64,000 nucleotides of DNA from Actinocrispum wychmicini (lineage in GTDB: Bacteria > Actinomycetota > Actinomycetes > Mycobacteriales > Pseudonocardiaceae): positions 62,001 to 126,000 of the forward strand of contig NZ_SLWS01000017.1 of the NCBI RefSeq assembly GCF_004345645.1, in the 5' to 3' direction. Positions 15,812-24,558 of this stretch are shown here, in pieces. The notes below the pieces were generated by a model that searched no databases, had not been told where the DNA came from, and worked only from the letters and a program-made list of their open reading frames with translations. Positions within the stretch are counted from its first letter, which is position 1, and each line of letters begins with the position of its first letter. Both the position numbers and the translations under genes were made by a program.

Positions 15812-15848
15812 AGTGGGAGAGGTACTGACCAACGGTGCCTCTCCCACT
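15812..15848 (+). terminator. Rho-independent-type terminator of the protease gene
   Basis: AGTGGGAGAGG (15812-15822) and CCTCTCCCACT (15838-15848) form a perfect 11-bp stem with a 15-base loop, 23 bases after the stop. A TTCCGTATTTG run follows. It also faces the end of the VOC gene on the other strand. Confidence 0.75.
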
Positions 15849-15967
15849 TCCGTATTTGTATCCAGAATTCACCAACAATGGGATACTGCATTCAGTCCTG
15901 GCGGGTGCGGCCGAAGGACGTCAACGGAGTGGGGAGCCGTGCCGGTCCGGCCAATACGGCGGCCCGG

Positions 15968-16411
15968 TTAGTTGATGTCGAACTCGTTGCCTTCTGGGTC
16001 TTTCATCGCCACCGCGTAGTGGTCGAGACCCGCCGTGCTCATCGCGCCGACCATGGTGGCGCCTAGATCGGCCAGCCGTTTCGCCTCGGCGTCGACCCGC
16101 AGCCTGCGGGTCTCGATCGGGAACGCCCGCCCGCCGCTGGCGTGGATGTCGAGGTGGAGCCGGTTCTTGATGGTCTTCCGGTCCGGCACCGACTGGAACC
16201 AGATCCGCGGTCCGTCGCCGCTCGGATCGACGATGCTGTCCGCGCCGGGTCCCATGGCCTCCTCGGGCAGGCCGATGTCGCGCCGCCAGTCGTCCCACGT
16301 GGCGAAGCCGTCCGGGGGCGGCTCGAGCTCGTACCCCAGGGCCGCGGCCCAGAAGCGGGCCAGCAGGTCCGGGTCGGCGCAGTCGATCACCAGTTGGTAT
16401 CGGACAGCCAT
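15968..16411 (-). CDS. VOC/glyoxalase-family protein
   Basis: 147 residues from ATG 16411 (GGGAGCG upstream). The sequence follows the single-module VOC pattern of actinomycetes: VIDCADPDLLARFWAAALGY at the start, PRIWFQSVPDRKTIKNRLHL with HLDIHA, and a terminal YAVAMKDPEGNEFDIN. Members include glyoxalases, dioxygenases and resistance proteins; most of this subgroup have unknown substrates. It is a lone minus-strand gene divergent from the ThuA gene. Metal-binding residues cannot be assigned with confidence. Confidence 0.85.
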   Translation of the reverse strand: MAVRYQLVIDCADPDLLARFWAAALGYELEPPPDGFATWDDWRRDIGLPEEAMGPGADSIVDPSGDGPRIWFQSVPDRKTIKNRLHLDIHASGGRAFPIETRRLRVDAEAKRLADLGATMVGAMSTAGLDHYAVAMKDPEGNEFDIN

Positions 16412-16481
16412 TCGGTCGCTCCCGTCGGGTCGGTACCGGTGGATCTTAGGCGCCTTCTGTTCACATACCCCTTGACGCCGA

Positions 16482-16510
16482 CCCCGCCATGCTCTTAATT
16501 GGTTCAGGCA
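16482..16510 (+). promoter_or_regulatory. Candidate promoter for the ThuA gene
   Basis: TTGACG at 16482-16487 is followed after 17 bases by TTAATT at 16505-16510, a reasonable housekeeping-sigma pattern, ending 54 bases before the ATG at 16565. The AT-rich -10 stands out in this GC-rich region. Confidence 0.4.
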
Positions 16511-16564
16511 ACGAACAAATGCGGGCCTCTCCGGGAAGCAACGACGCTGTGTGGAGGAGATCAG

Positions 16565-19500
16565 ATGATCCGCAGACGACTCGGGGCCGTGGGCAGACGA
16601 CTGGTGTCCGCCGCGGCCGTTGTGGTGCTTGGTCTGTCCGTCACCCAGACAGCGACGGCCGCGCCCGCGGCGGATCCGGGGTTTCGGGCGCTCGTGTTCT
16701 CCAAGACTGCCGCGTTCCGGCACGACTCGATCCCCGATGGCATCGCCGCGATCCAGCGGCTGGGGCAGGAGCACGACTTCACCGTCGACATAACCGAGGA
16801 CGCCGGCGCGTTCACCGACTCGAACCTGGCGAAGTACCAGGTCGTGGTCTTCCTCTCGACCACAGGGGATGTCCTGGACGACACTCAGCAGGCGGCGTTC
16901 GAACGCTACATCCGTGCTGGTGGCGGGTACGCCGGGGTGCACGCCGCCGCTGACACCGAGTACGGGTGGGCGTGGTACGGCTCGTTGACGGGGGCGTACT
17001 TCAAGCAGCATCCCGCGCCCCAGCAGGCTGTGGTCAAGGTCGAGGACCCGGCTCACCCGTCGACGAAGGGCCTGCCGACGCTGTGGAGCCGGACCGACGA
17101 GTGGTACGACTACCAGACCGATCCACGGCCGAACGTGCACGTGTTGACCGAGCTGGACGAGAAGTCGTATACCGGCGGCACCATGGGTGCGGACCACCCC
17201 AACACCTGGTGTCAGGACTATGACGGCGGCCGGTCCTGGTATACCGGCCTCGGTCACACCAAGGAGAGCTACACCGAGCCGAACTTCCTGCACCTGCTGC
17301 TCGGCGGCCTGCAGACCGCCGCCGGTGTGGTCCCCGCGGACTGTTCGGCGTCGCTGGACAAGAGCTTCCAGAAGGTCACGCTCGACGACAACACGTCCAA
17401 CCCGATGATGCTGGACGTCGCCGGCGACGGCCGCGTGTTCTACATCGACCGGTTGGGTGACGTGAAGGTGATCCGGCCGGCCGGTGGCGTGCTCACCGCC
17501 GGGCACCTGGACGTGTTCACCGCCAACGAGAGCGGCCTGCTCGGTATCGCGCTGGATCCGAGGTTCACCACGAACAACTGGATGTACCTGTACTACTCGC
17601 CGAACGGCAAGGACGTCGACCGGCTGTCCCGGTTCACCGTCAAAGCCGACAACACCTTGGACATGACCAGCGAGAAGGTAGTGCTCGAAGTCCCTGTGCA
17701 ACGCGCGGAGTGCTGTCACCACGGCGGCGGCATGGTGTTCGACCCGGGTACCGGTGACTTGTGGCTGGCCAACGGCGACAACACCAACCCGTTCGCGTCC
17801 GACGGATACGCCCCGATCGACCAGCGAGGCGGCCGGTCGTCCTGGGACGCGCAGCGGACCTCGGCCAACACGAACGACCTGCGCGGCAAGGTGTTGCGCA
17901 TCCATCCACAGTCGGACGGCACGTACACCATCCCGGTGGGCAACCTGTTCGCGCCCGGCACGGCCAACACCAGGCCCGAGATCTACGGGATGGGTTTCCG
18001 CAACCCGTTCCGGATCGGCATCGACCCCAAGACGCACAAGTTGATGGTCGCCAACTACGGCCCCGACGCCGGCACCGCGAGCGCTACGCGCGGGCCGGAG
18101 AACACGGTCGAGTGGGACATCCTCAACCAGCCGGGCAACTACGGCTGGCCGTACTGTATCGGCAACAACAAGGCGTACAACCAGTACGACTTCGCCACCG
18201 GCACCTCCGGCGCGCTGTTCGACTGCGCGCACCCCGTGAACAACTCGCCGAACAACACCGGTCTCACCGCGCTGCCGCCCGCCCTGCCCGCGATGGTCTA
18301 CTACCACTACAGTGCCGACCCGGCGTTCCCCGAGATCGGCGGCGGTGGCGCGCCGATGGCCGGCCCGGTCTACCGGTACGACCCGGCGCTCGGGTCCGAC
18401 CGCAAGTGGCCGGCGTACTGGGACGGCAAGGAGATCTTCGGCGAGTGGAACCAGAACAAGCTCTACTCCTTCCAGCTCAACGAGGACGGCGGAAAGCTCA
18501 CCGACATCAACCAGATCTTCCCGTCCTTCACCTTCAAGAAGCCGATGGACATGAAGTTCGGCCCGGACGGCGCGCTGTACCTGATCGAGTGGGGATCCGG
18601 TTTCGGCGGCGACAACACCGACTCCGGCATCTACCGGATCGACTACGTCCAGGGCAACCGGGCGCCGATCGCCAAGGCGACGGCGGACCGGACGTCCGGC
18701 CCGGCGCCGCTGGCCGTGCACTTCTCCAGCGACGGCTCACGTGACCCGGACGGCACGCCGATCACGTACGCCTGGGACTTCGACGGCAACGGCACGACCG
18801 ACTCCACCACCGCCAACCCGACGTTCACGTACCCGACGAACGGCAACTTCAGCGCGACGCTGACCGTGACCGACCCGAGCGGGAAGAGCGCCACCGCCAG
18901 CGTGCCGATCGTGGTGGGCAACACCGCGCCGACGGTCACGTTGAACCTGCCGCCGAACGGCGGTGTGTTCGACTGGGGCGACCAGGTTCGCTTCGGTGTC
19001 ACTGTCACCGATCCGGAGGACGGCACGATCAACTGCGACGACGTCAAGCTGCAGTCGATCCTCGGCCACGACACCCACGGCCACCCGCTCGACCAGTACA
19101 CCGGCTGCAACGGCTTGGTGCAGACCACGCTGTCGTCCGGGCACAGCGACGGCGACAACGTGTTCGGCGTGCTTGAGGCCAGCTACACCGACAAGGGCGG
19201 GGCCGGTGGCGCGGGGGCGTTGACCGGGCGCGCCCAGGTGATCCTGCAGCCCAAGCACAAGCAGGCCGAGTTCTTCAGCGCCACCGGCCGCGTCGCGGAC
19301 GGCACCGGGACCGGAAACCCCGGCGTGCAGGTGGAGACCGCGGCCGACTCGGCGGGCGGGTTCAAGGACATCGGGTTCATCGAGGACGGCGACTGGTGGT
19401 CGTTCGACCCGGTGAACCTGAGCAACGTGACCGCGCTGCGGTTCCGGGTGTCCTCAGGCTCCTCGGGCGGGACCATCGAGGTGCACGCGGGCGCCACCGA

Positions 19501-22500
19501 CGGGCCGTTGGTCGGCTCGGTCGTAGCACCGGTGACCGCCGGCTGGCAGGTCTACACCGACGTGACGTTAACGCTTGCTAACCCGCCGACGGCAACCGGA
19601 CCGCTGTACTTCGTGGCACGTAAGGCGGCCGGCAACAACGGCGGGTTGTTCAACGTCAACTGGGTCGACTTCGTCGGCAAGGGCGTCACCGAGAACCAGC
19701 GACCGGACGTGAACGTGACCGGCACGCCGGACCGTGGCACGGCGCCGCTGACGGTGAACTTCCACACGACCGCGACCGACCCGGACGGTGACACCCCGCT
19801 GACGTACAAGTGGGACTTCGGGGTGGCCGGCGCGCCGCGGCCGAGCACCTCGGACGCCGCCTACACCTATCAGGTGCCGGGCAGCTACGAGGCGATGGTC
19901 ACGGTGACCGACACCAAGGGCGCGGCCAGAACCGAGCACGTTCCGATCACAGTGGACAGTCCGGGAACGAGCTGCCTGACCGGCCGGTCGGACGGGTTCG
20001 ACGGTCCGCTTGACCGTACGAAGTGGACGGTCATCCAGGAGAACCAGGACCTGAGTGTGTCTGGTGGCAGCCTGCACATCCCGACCGCCCTTGGTGAGAT
20101 CTACGGGACGAACAACAGCACGCCGGTGCCCAACATCGTTGTCCAGGCGATGCCGTCGGGCGCCTGGCAGGCCACCACCAAGGTCACCATGGCCGCGCGG
20201 AACGCCTACCAGCAGGCCGGTCTGGTGTTGTACGGCGACGACGACAACTACGCCAAGCTGGTGTTCGAGGCGCGTGGCACCAACGACGCCAACGCCCGGA
20301 TCATCCAGTTCATTCGTGAGGACAAGGGTGTTCCGAACGAGGTCGCCGACTCCAACACGGGCAACCTCGGCGCGTCCTTCCCGGACACCGCGTACGTCCG
20401 GCTGGCCAGTGACGGCACGCACCTGACCGCGTCCTACTCGGCCGATGGCGTGTCATGGACCCAGATGCCGCAGACGGACAAGCTGATCGCCGGGATCCCC
20501 AACCCGCGGATCGGCCTGATGTCGTTCGCCAGCACCGGGAACCGCCCGGTGATCGACGCGGCGTTCGACTGGTTCCAGATCACGCCGGACGCCACCGCGA
20601 CCACGCCGCCGAACGACGAGTTCACCGGCACCGCGCTGAACACGTGCCGCTGGGCGACGGTCGTCCGGCCCGACCCGACGGCGGAGCGTGTCACCGGCGG
20701 CAACCTGGAGATCGACACGCAAACCGGTGACATCTACGGCACGGGCAACACCAACGCTAAGAACTTCACGTTGCAGACACCGCCGAGCGGTGACTGGACC
20801 GTGGAGACGAAACTCGACGGCAGCGCGTTCACCGAGGCCTACCAGCAGGGCGGCCTGATCGCATACGCCGACGACGGAAACTACGTGAAGCTGGATTATG
20901 TAGTCGACAACGCGCCGGGCGCGGTTCTGGTACGCCGGATCGAGTTGCGCAGCGAGTCCGGTGACGTCGTGCAGGATCCGCAACCACAGGCCACCGGCCT
21001 CGGTCAGGGTGTGTGGTGGTTGCGGCTGACCAAGCAGGGCACGACGTACCACGGGTTCTACTCCGCGGACGGGACGACCTGGACGGACGTCGGCCAGGCG
21101 GTGACCAACGCGCTGTCCGGCAAGGTCGGGTTGTTCGCCCTTGGGGCCAACCAAACCGGGTCCAAGACGGCGAAGTTCGACTACTTCCACGCCTCCTGGG
21201 GCCAACCGGCCGACACGGACGCGCCAGTCACCGCCCTGACCGCCAACCCGGCCAACGCCAACGGCTGGTACACCAACCCCGTCACGGTCACGTTGGCGGC
21301 GACCGACACCGGCAGCGGTGTGGACCGTACAGAGTATACGGTAGACAGTGGAAACTGGATATTGTATACCGGGCTGTTCACCGTGAACGTGGACGGAACC
21401 CATCAGGTGGGCTACCGGTCGGTGGACAAGGCGGGCAACGTCGAGACTGCCAGGACCGTCGAGTTCAAGGTGGACAGTCAAGCGCCGACCGTCACAGCCA
21501 CCACGACACCTGGGGCGCCGGATGGTCAGAACGGTTGGTACGCCTCGAATGTCTCGGTAGCGGTAACGGCGGCCGACTCGACGTCCGGGATCGCCGGCAC
21601 GGAGGTCAGCCTGGATAACGGGCCGTGGACGGCGTACACGGACCCGGTCAGCGTCCCCGACGGCAGTCATGTCGTGGCGTACCGGGCGACGGACAAGGCC
21701 GGCAACACGGTCTCGGCGAGCCTGCCGATCAGGAAGGATACGGCCGCGCCGCTGACCACGGCCCAGTTCGCGGCGCCGAACGACGACGGCTGGCACGCCG
21801 GCGCCGTACCCGTGACACTGTCCACAACGGACGCTTCGGCGGGAGTTTCGGGCACGCAGTACTCGCTTGACGGCGGACCGTGGAAGCCCTACACCGAGCC
21901 GGTGAACGTGACCGGCGACGGCACCCACACCGTGGCCTATCACTCCACCGACAAGGCGGGCAACGTCGAGCAGGACAAGGCGGCGACGGTCAAGATCGAC
22001 GGCACCAAGCCGACAGTTCTCGTGTCCGGCGTGGCTGACGGCCGGATCTACGGCGACAGCCAGGACCTGCGGATCAGTTGGCAGGCCGTGGACTCCACGT
22101 CGGGCATCAAGACCGTCAGCGGCGCACTGGACGGCAACGCCTACGCGTCTGGCACCCTGCAGGCACTGTACGAACTGGGCCTGTCCATCCATTCGCTGTC
22201 GGTGACAGCGGTGGACAAGGCCGGGAACCAGACCGTGCAGACCGTCACGTTCGGTGTCACCACGTCCACCAGGGACCTGGCCAACCTGGTGGACCGGTAC
22301 CGCGCGGTCGGCTGGCTGTCCCAGGCGGGTGCGAACAAGCTGCAGGCGCAGCTCACCAAGGCCCGCAAGGCCGAGGCGGGCGGCAACGACAGCAAGACCG
22401 TCAAGGAACTGCGGGCGTTCCGCCAGTTGGCCGCCGACCAGTTGGTGGTGGACGTCAAGCAGACCCTGACCCGGGACACCGACGCGATCATCGCGCGGCT

Positions 22501-22528
22501 GACCGGGCCAGGCGGCCGAGTGCGATGA
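16565..22528 (+). CDS. Giant secreted ThuA-sugar dehydrogenase multidomain protein
   Basis: ATG 16565 follows GGAGGAG; 1987 residues. Signal peptide about 1-35. Order: ThuA-like domain about 38-255 (FRALVFSKTAAFRHDSIPDG, GGGYAGVHAAADT), beta-propeller of the glucose/sorbosone dehydrogenase type about 262-695 (NESGLLGIALDPRF, ECCHHGGGM), PKD domain 700-785, CBM6-like domain 897-1035 (DIGFIEDGDWWSF), second PKD 1043-1132, two related jelly-roll domains 1142-1338 and 1346-1543 (each with a GxIYGTxN motif), three Ig-like repeats of about 85 residues (1550-1815, each with a VDKAGN- or TDKAGN-type motif), and a helical C-terminus 1902-1987. Likely acts on sugars or glycans outside the cell; the electron acceptor is unknown. 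The next gene follows closely. Confidence 0.88.
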   Translation: MIRRRLGAVGRRLVSAAAVVVLGLSVTQTATAAPAADPGFRALVFSKTAAFRHDSIPDGIAAIQRLGQEHDFTVDITEDAGAFTDSNLAKYQVVVFLSTTGDVLDDTQQAAFERYIRAGGGYAGVHAAADTEYGWAWYGSLTGAYFKQHPAPQQAVVKVEDPAHPSTKGLPTLWSRTDEWYDYQTDPRPNVHVLTELDEKSYTGGTMGADHPNTWCQDYDGGRSWYTGLGHTKESYTEPNFLHLLLGGLQTAAGVVPADCSASLDKSFQKVTLDDNTSNPMMLDVAGDGRVFYIDRLGDVKVIRPAGGVLTAGHLDVFTANESGLLGIALDPRFTTNNWMYLYYSPNGKDVDRLSRFTVKADNTLDMTSEKVVLEVPVQRAECCHHGGGMVFDPGTGDLWLANGDNTNPFASDGYAPIDQRGGRSSWDAQRTSANTNDLRGKVLRIHPQSDGTYTIPVGNLFAPGTANTRPEIYGMGFRNPFRIGIDPKTHKLMVANYGPDAGTASATRGPENTVEWDILNQPGNYGWPYCIGNNKAYNQYDFATGTSGALFDCAHPVNNSPNNTGLTALPPALPAMVYYHYSADPAFPEIGGGGAPMAGPVYRYDPALGSDRKWPAYWDGKEIFGEWNQNKLYSFQLNEDGGKLTDINQIFPSFTFKKPMDMKFGPDGALYLIEWGSGFGGDNTDSGIYRIDYVQGNRAPIAKATADRTSGPAPLAVHFSSDGSRDPDGTPITYAWDFDGNGTTDSTTANPTFTYPTNGNFSATLTVTDPSGKSATASVPIVVGNTAPTVTLNLPPNGGVFDWGDQVRFGVTVTDPEDGTINCDDVKLQSILGHDTHGHPLDQYTGCNGLVQTTLSSGHSDGDNVFGVLEASYTDKGGAGGAGALTGRAQVILQPKHKQAEFFSATGRVADGTGTGNPGVQVETAADSAGGFKDIGFIEDGDWWSFDPVNLSNVTALRFRVSSGSSGGTIEVHAGATDGPLVGSVVAPVTAGWQVYTDVTLTLANPPTATGPLYFVARKAAGNNGGLFNVNWVDFVGKGVTENQRPDVNVTGTPDRGTAPLTVNFHTTATDPDGDTPLTYKWDFGVAGAPRPSTSDAAYTYQVPGSYEAMVTVTDTKGAARTEHVPITVDSPGTSCLTGRSDGFDGPLDRTKWTVIQENQDLSVSGGSLHIPTALGEIYGTNNSTPVPNIVVQAMPSGAWQATTKVTMAARNAYQQAGLVLYGDDDNYAKLVFEARGTNDANARIIQFIREDKGVPNEVADSNTGNLGASFPDTAYVRLASDGTHLTASYSADGVSWTQMPQTDKLIAGIPNPRIGLMSFASTGNRPVIDAAFDWFQITPDATATTPPNDEFTGTALNTCRWATVVRPDPTAERVTGGNLEIDTQTGDIYGTGNTNAKNFTLQTPPSGDWTVETKLDGSAFTEAYQQGGLIAYADDGNYVKLDYVVDNAPGAVLVRRIELRSESGDVVQDPQPQATGLGQGVWWLRLTKQGTTYHGFYSADGTTWTDVGQAVTNALSGKVGLFALGANQTGSKTAKFDYFHASWGQPADTDAPVTALTANPANANGWYTNPVTVTLAATDTGSGVDRTEYTVDSGNWILYTGLFTVNVDGTHQVGYRSVDKAGNVETARTVEFKVDSQAPTVTATTTPGAPDGQNGWYASNVSVAVTAADSTSGIAGTEVSLDNGPWTAYTDPVSVPDGSHVVAYRATDKAGNTVSASLPIRKDTAAPLTTAQFAAPNDDGWHAGAVPVTLSTTDASAGVSGTQYSLDGGPWKPYTEPVNVTGDGTHTVAYHSTDKAGNVEQDKAATVKIDGTKPTVLVSGVADGRIYGDSQDLRISWQAVDSTSGIKTVSGALDGNAYASGTLQALYELGLSIHSLSVTAVDKAGNQTVQTVTFGVTTSTRDLANLVDRYRAVGWLSQAGANKLQAQLTKARKAEAGGNDSKTVKELRAFRQLAADQLVVDVKQTLTRDTDAIIARLTGPGGRVR

Positions 22529-22541
22529 CAGGGGACTGAGG

Positions 22542-23030
22542 ATGCGACATGCCGGTGTGCTGATCACGTGCCTGTTCATGCTCCTCGTGACCGGCATGCC
22601 GGCGTCCGCGCACGGCGGCCCGATCCGGCTGGAGGTCCAGGGCGACGGCGGCCAAGGCGTCACCGCCACCGTGACCTACCAGAACGACGGCCATCCGGTC
22701 ACCGACGAGGTCGTGCTCAACTTCACCGCGGTGACAGCCGACGGACGGGCCTTCGGGCCTGTCCGGATGGTGGCCGCCGCCGAGGGGCAGTCGTTCTACG
22801 TGAGCGAACAGTCGCTTCCGGTGGGGGCGTGGACGGTGACCGTCATCGCGACCCGTCCGTCGGCGGCGACGAAAACCGCGGCGGTCACGTCGAAGATCCT
22901 GCCCGCCAAGCCCACACTGACCGTGCCGTCGAACGATTCGACCGTGGTGATCCTCGTCGCGGTGAACGGCGTGATCCTCCTCGCGGTGGCCGCCGCCATC
23001 CTGCTTCGATGGCGGCGAACCCACTCCTGA
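22542..23030 (+). CDS. Secreted, C-terminally membrane-anchored small protein
   Basis: 162 residues, 13 bases after the ThuA gene. Signal peptide about 1-24 (LLVTGMPASAHGG), an Ig/CopC-like beta domain (VTATVTYQNDGHPVTDEVVL, LPVGAWTVTVIATRPS), and a C-terminal transmembrane helix (STVVILVAVNGVILLAVAAA) with a basic tail (RWRRTHS). The mature N-terminus begins with His-Gly-Gly, which could bind copper as in CopC-type proteins, but that is speculative. Probably exported partner of the giant enzyme, as the pair is close and co-directional. Confidence 0.75.
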   Translation: MRHAGVLITCLFMLLVTGMPASAHGGPIRLEVQGDGGQGVTATVTYQNDGHPVTDEVVLNFTAVTADGRAFGPVRMVAAAEGQSFYVSEQSLPVGAWTVTVIATRPSAATKTAAVTSKILPAKPTLTVPSNDSTVVILVAVNGVILLAVAAAILLRWRRTHS

Positions 23031-23074
23031 TCATGTACCGTGGCGGCGTCGGTATACCGCCAACTGGGGGACAC

Positions 23075-24397
23075 GTGAGCTCGTTCGAAGTCGGTTTGCG
23101 AGGGACGTCCGCGTACGAGGAGGCGACCAAGGTCTTCAACACCGCGGCGCCCGTCACACCGGTCGCGGCGGTCACCGCCACCACAGTCGACGACGTCCAG
23201 GCCGCGGTCGAGCACGCCCAAGCCCAGGGGCTGCGCGTGCGTACCTTCACCACCGGACACGCGTCGCCGACGTTCGCGCCGATGACCGACGCGTTGCTGG
23301 TCCGTACGCGGCTGCAGGGCGCCGTGGAGGTGGACGTCGACGCTCGGACCGCGCGCGTGCCAGCGGGTGCGCTGTGGGGTGATGTTGTCGAAGCCGCGGC
23401 GCCGCACGGGTTGGTCGCGGTGCACGGGACTTCGTCCACAGTCGGTGTCGTGGGCTACCTGCTGCGCGGCGGAATCAGCTTCTACGGACGTAAGTTCGGG
23501 GTCGCGACCAACTCGATCCGGGCGATCGAGCTGGTCACCGCCGACGGCCAGGTGCGCCGGGTGGACGCGGAGTCCGACGCCGAACTGTTCTGGGCGGTGC
23601 GCGGCGGCGGAGGCGGCTTCGGTGTCGTCACTGCGGTGGAGATCGCCCTGTTCCCAGTCCCGGCGGTGATCACAGGCGCGTCGTTCTGGCCGCTGGCGCA
23701 CGCCGCCGAGATCGCCCAGGTGTGGCAGGCCTGGACCGTGACCGCGCCGGACATCGCGACAACCGCCCTGCGGGTGATGAACCTGCCGCCGATCCCAACC
23801 CTGCCGGTGGCCCTGCGGTCCGGCCCCGTGGTCAGCGTCGACGGCGCGGTGCTCAGCCAGACAACCGACCTCACCGAGGCCCGCGCGGTGTACGAGAGCC
23901 TCCTCAAACCCCTCCGGGCAGTCGCCGAACCAGTGCTGGACACCTGGCACGAAGCCGGCCCGGAAGACGTGCCCCAAACCCACATGGACCCACCGAACCC
24001 AGTCAACGCCCTGGGCGACCATCTACTCCTGAACGAACTCGGCCCGGACGGCATCACGAACTTCGTCCGCATCGCCGGTACAACCTCGGTGACGTCAGCC
24101 GAACTCCGTCAAGCCGGCGGCGCCCTGGGCGTCCCGGACACAAACGGCGGTGTGCTCAACCACATCGACGCCCGGTACGTGTACCACTACGCAGGCGCTG
24201 CGTCCGATGTGGACGGCGCCGCTAAGGTCCGGGCGGCTTTGGCACCTTGGGACACCGGGCGGACTGTCCCCGCCTTCGTCGGTAGCCGTACCCAGCCTCA
24301 GGGGCATTTGACCGACTCGCAGGTTCTTGCGGTCAACCGTGTGCGCTCGCGGGTGGATTCTGGTGGGCTTTTTCATGGTGATGTTAGTCTGGGGTAG
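23075..24397 (+). CDS. FAD-binding (PCMH-type) oxidoreductase
   Basis: GTG 23075 with GGGGG upstream gives 440 residues, without the signal peptide of secreted relatives. The FAD_binding_4 domain spans about 25-190: VAAVTATTVDDVQAAVEHAQ, RTFTTGHASPTF, GTSSTVGVVGYLLRGGISFY and AVRGGGGGFGVVTAVEI. The usual His and Cys for bicovalent FAD attachment are not both obvious, though the GHASP histidine is at the 8-alpha position. The C-terminus ends VNRVRSRVDSGGLFHGDVSL, matching the closing motif of berberine-bridge-like oxidases. An ATG at 23033 would add 14 residues. Its stop lies 13 bases before the left inverted repeat of the HNH element. Confidence 0.85.
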   Translation: MSSFEVGLRGTSAYEEATKVFNTAAPVTPVAAVTATTVDDVQAAVEHAQAQGLRVRTFTTGHASPTFAPMTDALLVRTRLQGAVEVDVDARTARVPAGALWGDVVEAAAPHGLVAVHGTSSTVGVVGYLLRGGISFYGRKFGVATNSIRAIELVTADGQVRRVDAESDAELFWAVRGGGGGFGVVTAVEIALFPVPAVITGASFWPLAHAAEIAQVWQAWTVTAPDIATTALRVMNLPPIPTLPVALRSGPVVSVDGAVLSQTTDLTEARAVYESLLKPLRAVAEPVLDTWHEAGPEDVPQTHMDPPNPVNALGDHLLLNELGPDGITNFVRIAGTTSVTSAELRQAGGALGVPDTNGGVLNHIDARYVYHYAGAASDVDGAAKVRAALAPWDTGRTVPAFVGSRTQPQGHLTDSQVLAVNRVRSRVDSGGLFHGDVSLG

Positions 24398-24409
24398 TTC
24401 GGCTGGGTA

Positions 24410-24548
24410 TTGCTCTTTTTCGGACCTTTCGAAAAGAATGATTGTGCTGGGCGCGAAACGTTGTTTGGTCACCTTGGAGTGTGGCTTCCAGCCTCGGGTT
24501 CCGGTTCCGGCGCTGGTTACCCTTCTGTGGTTCCATTCCAGCCAAAGA
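24410..24548 (+). repeat. Left inverted repeat of the HNH element
   Basis: The core 24421-24548 (128 bases) equals the reverse complement of 25802-25929 at 124 positions by hand alignment: three adjacent differences at 24483-24485 and one at 24510. A further 11 outer bases (24410-24420) match at nine. The inner end is 10 bases from the HNH stop codon. Confidence 0.93.
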
Positions 24549-24558
24549 AAAATGATCC

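Noticed and set aside
21330..21372. A small cluster of AT-rich GTATAC motifs inside the ThuA gene
   Set aside because: They occur within a well-conserved Ig-like repeat coding region; similar short palindromes occur in other genes, so there is no support for an internal regulatory site.
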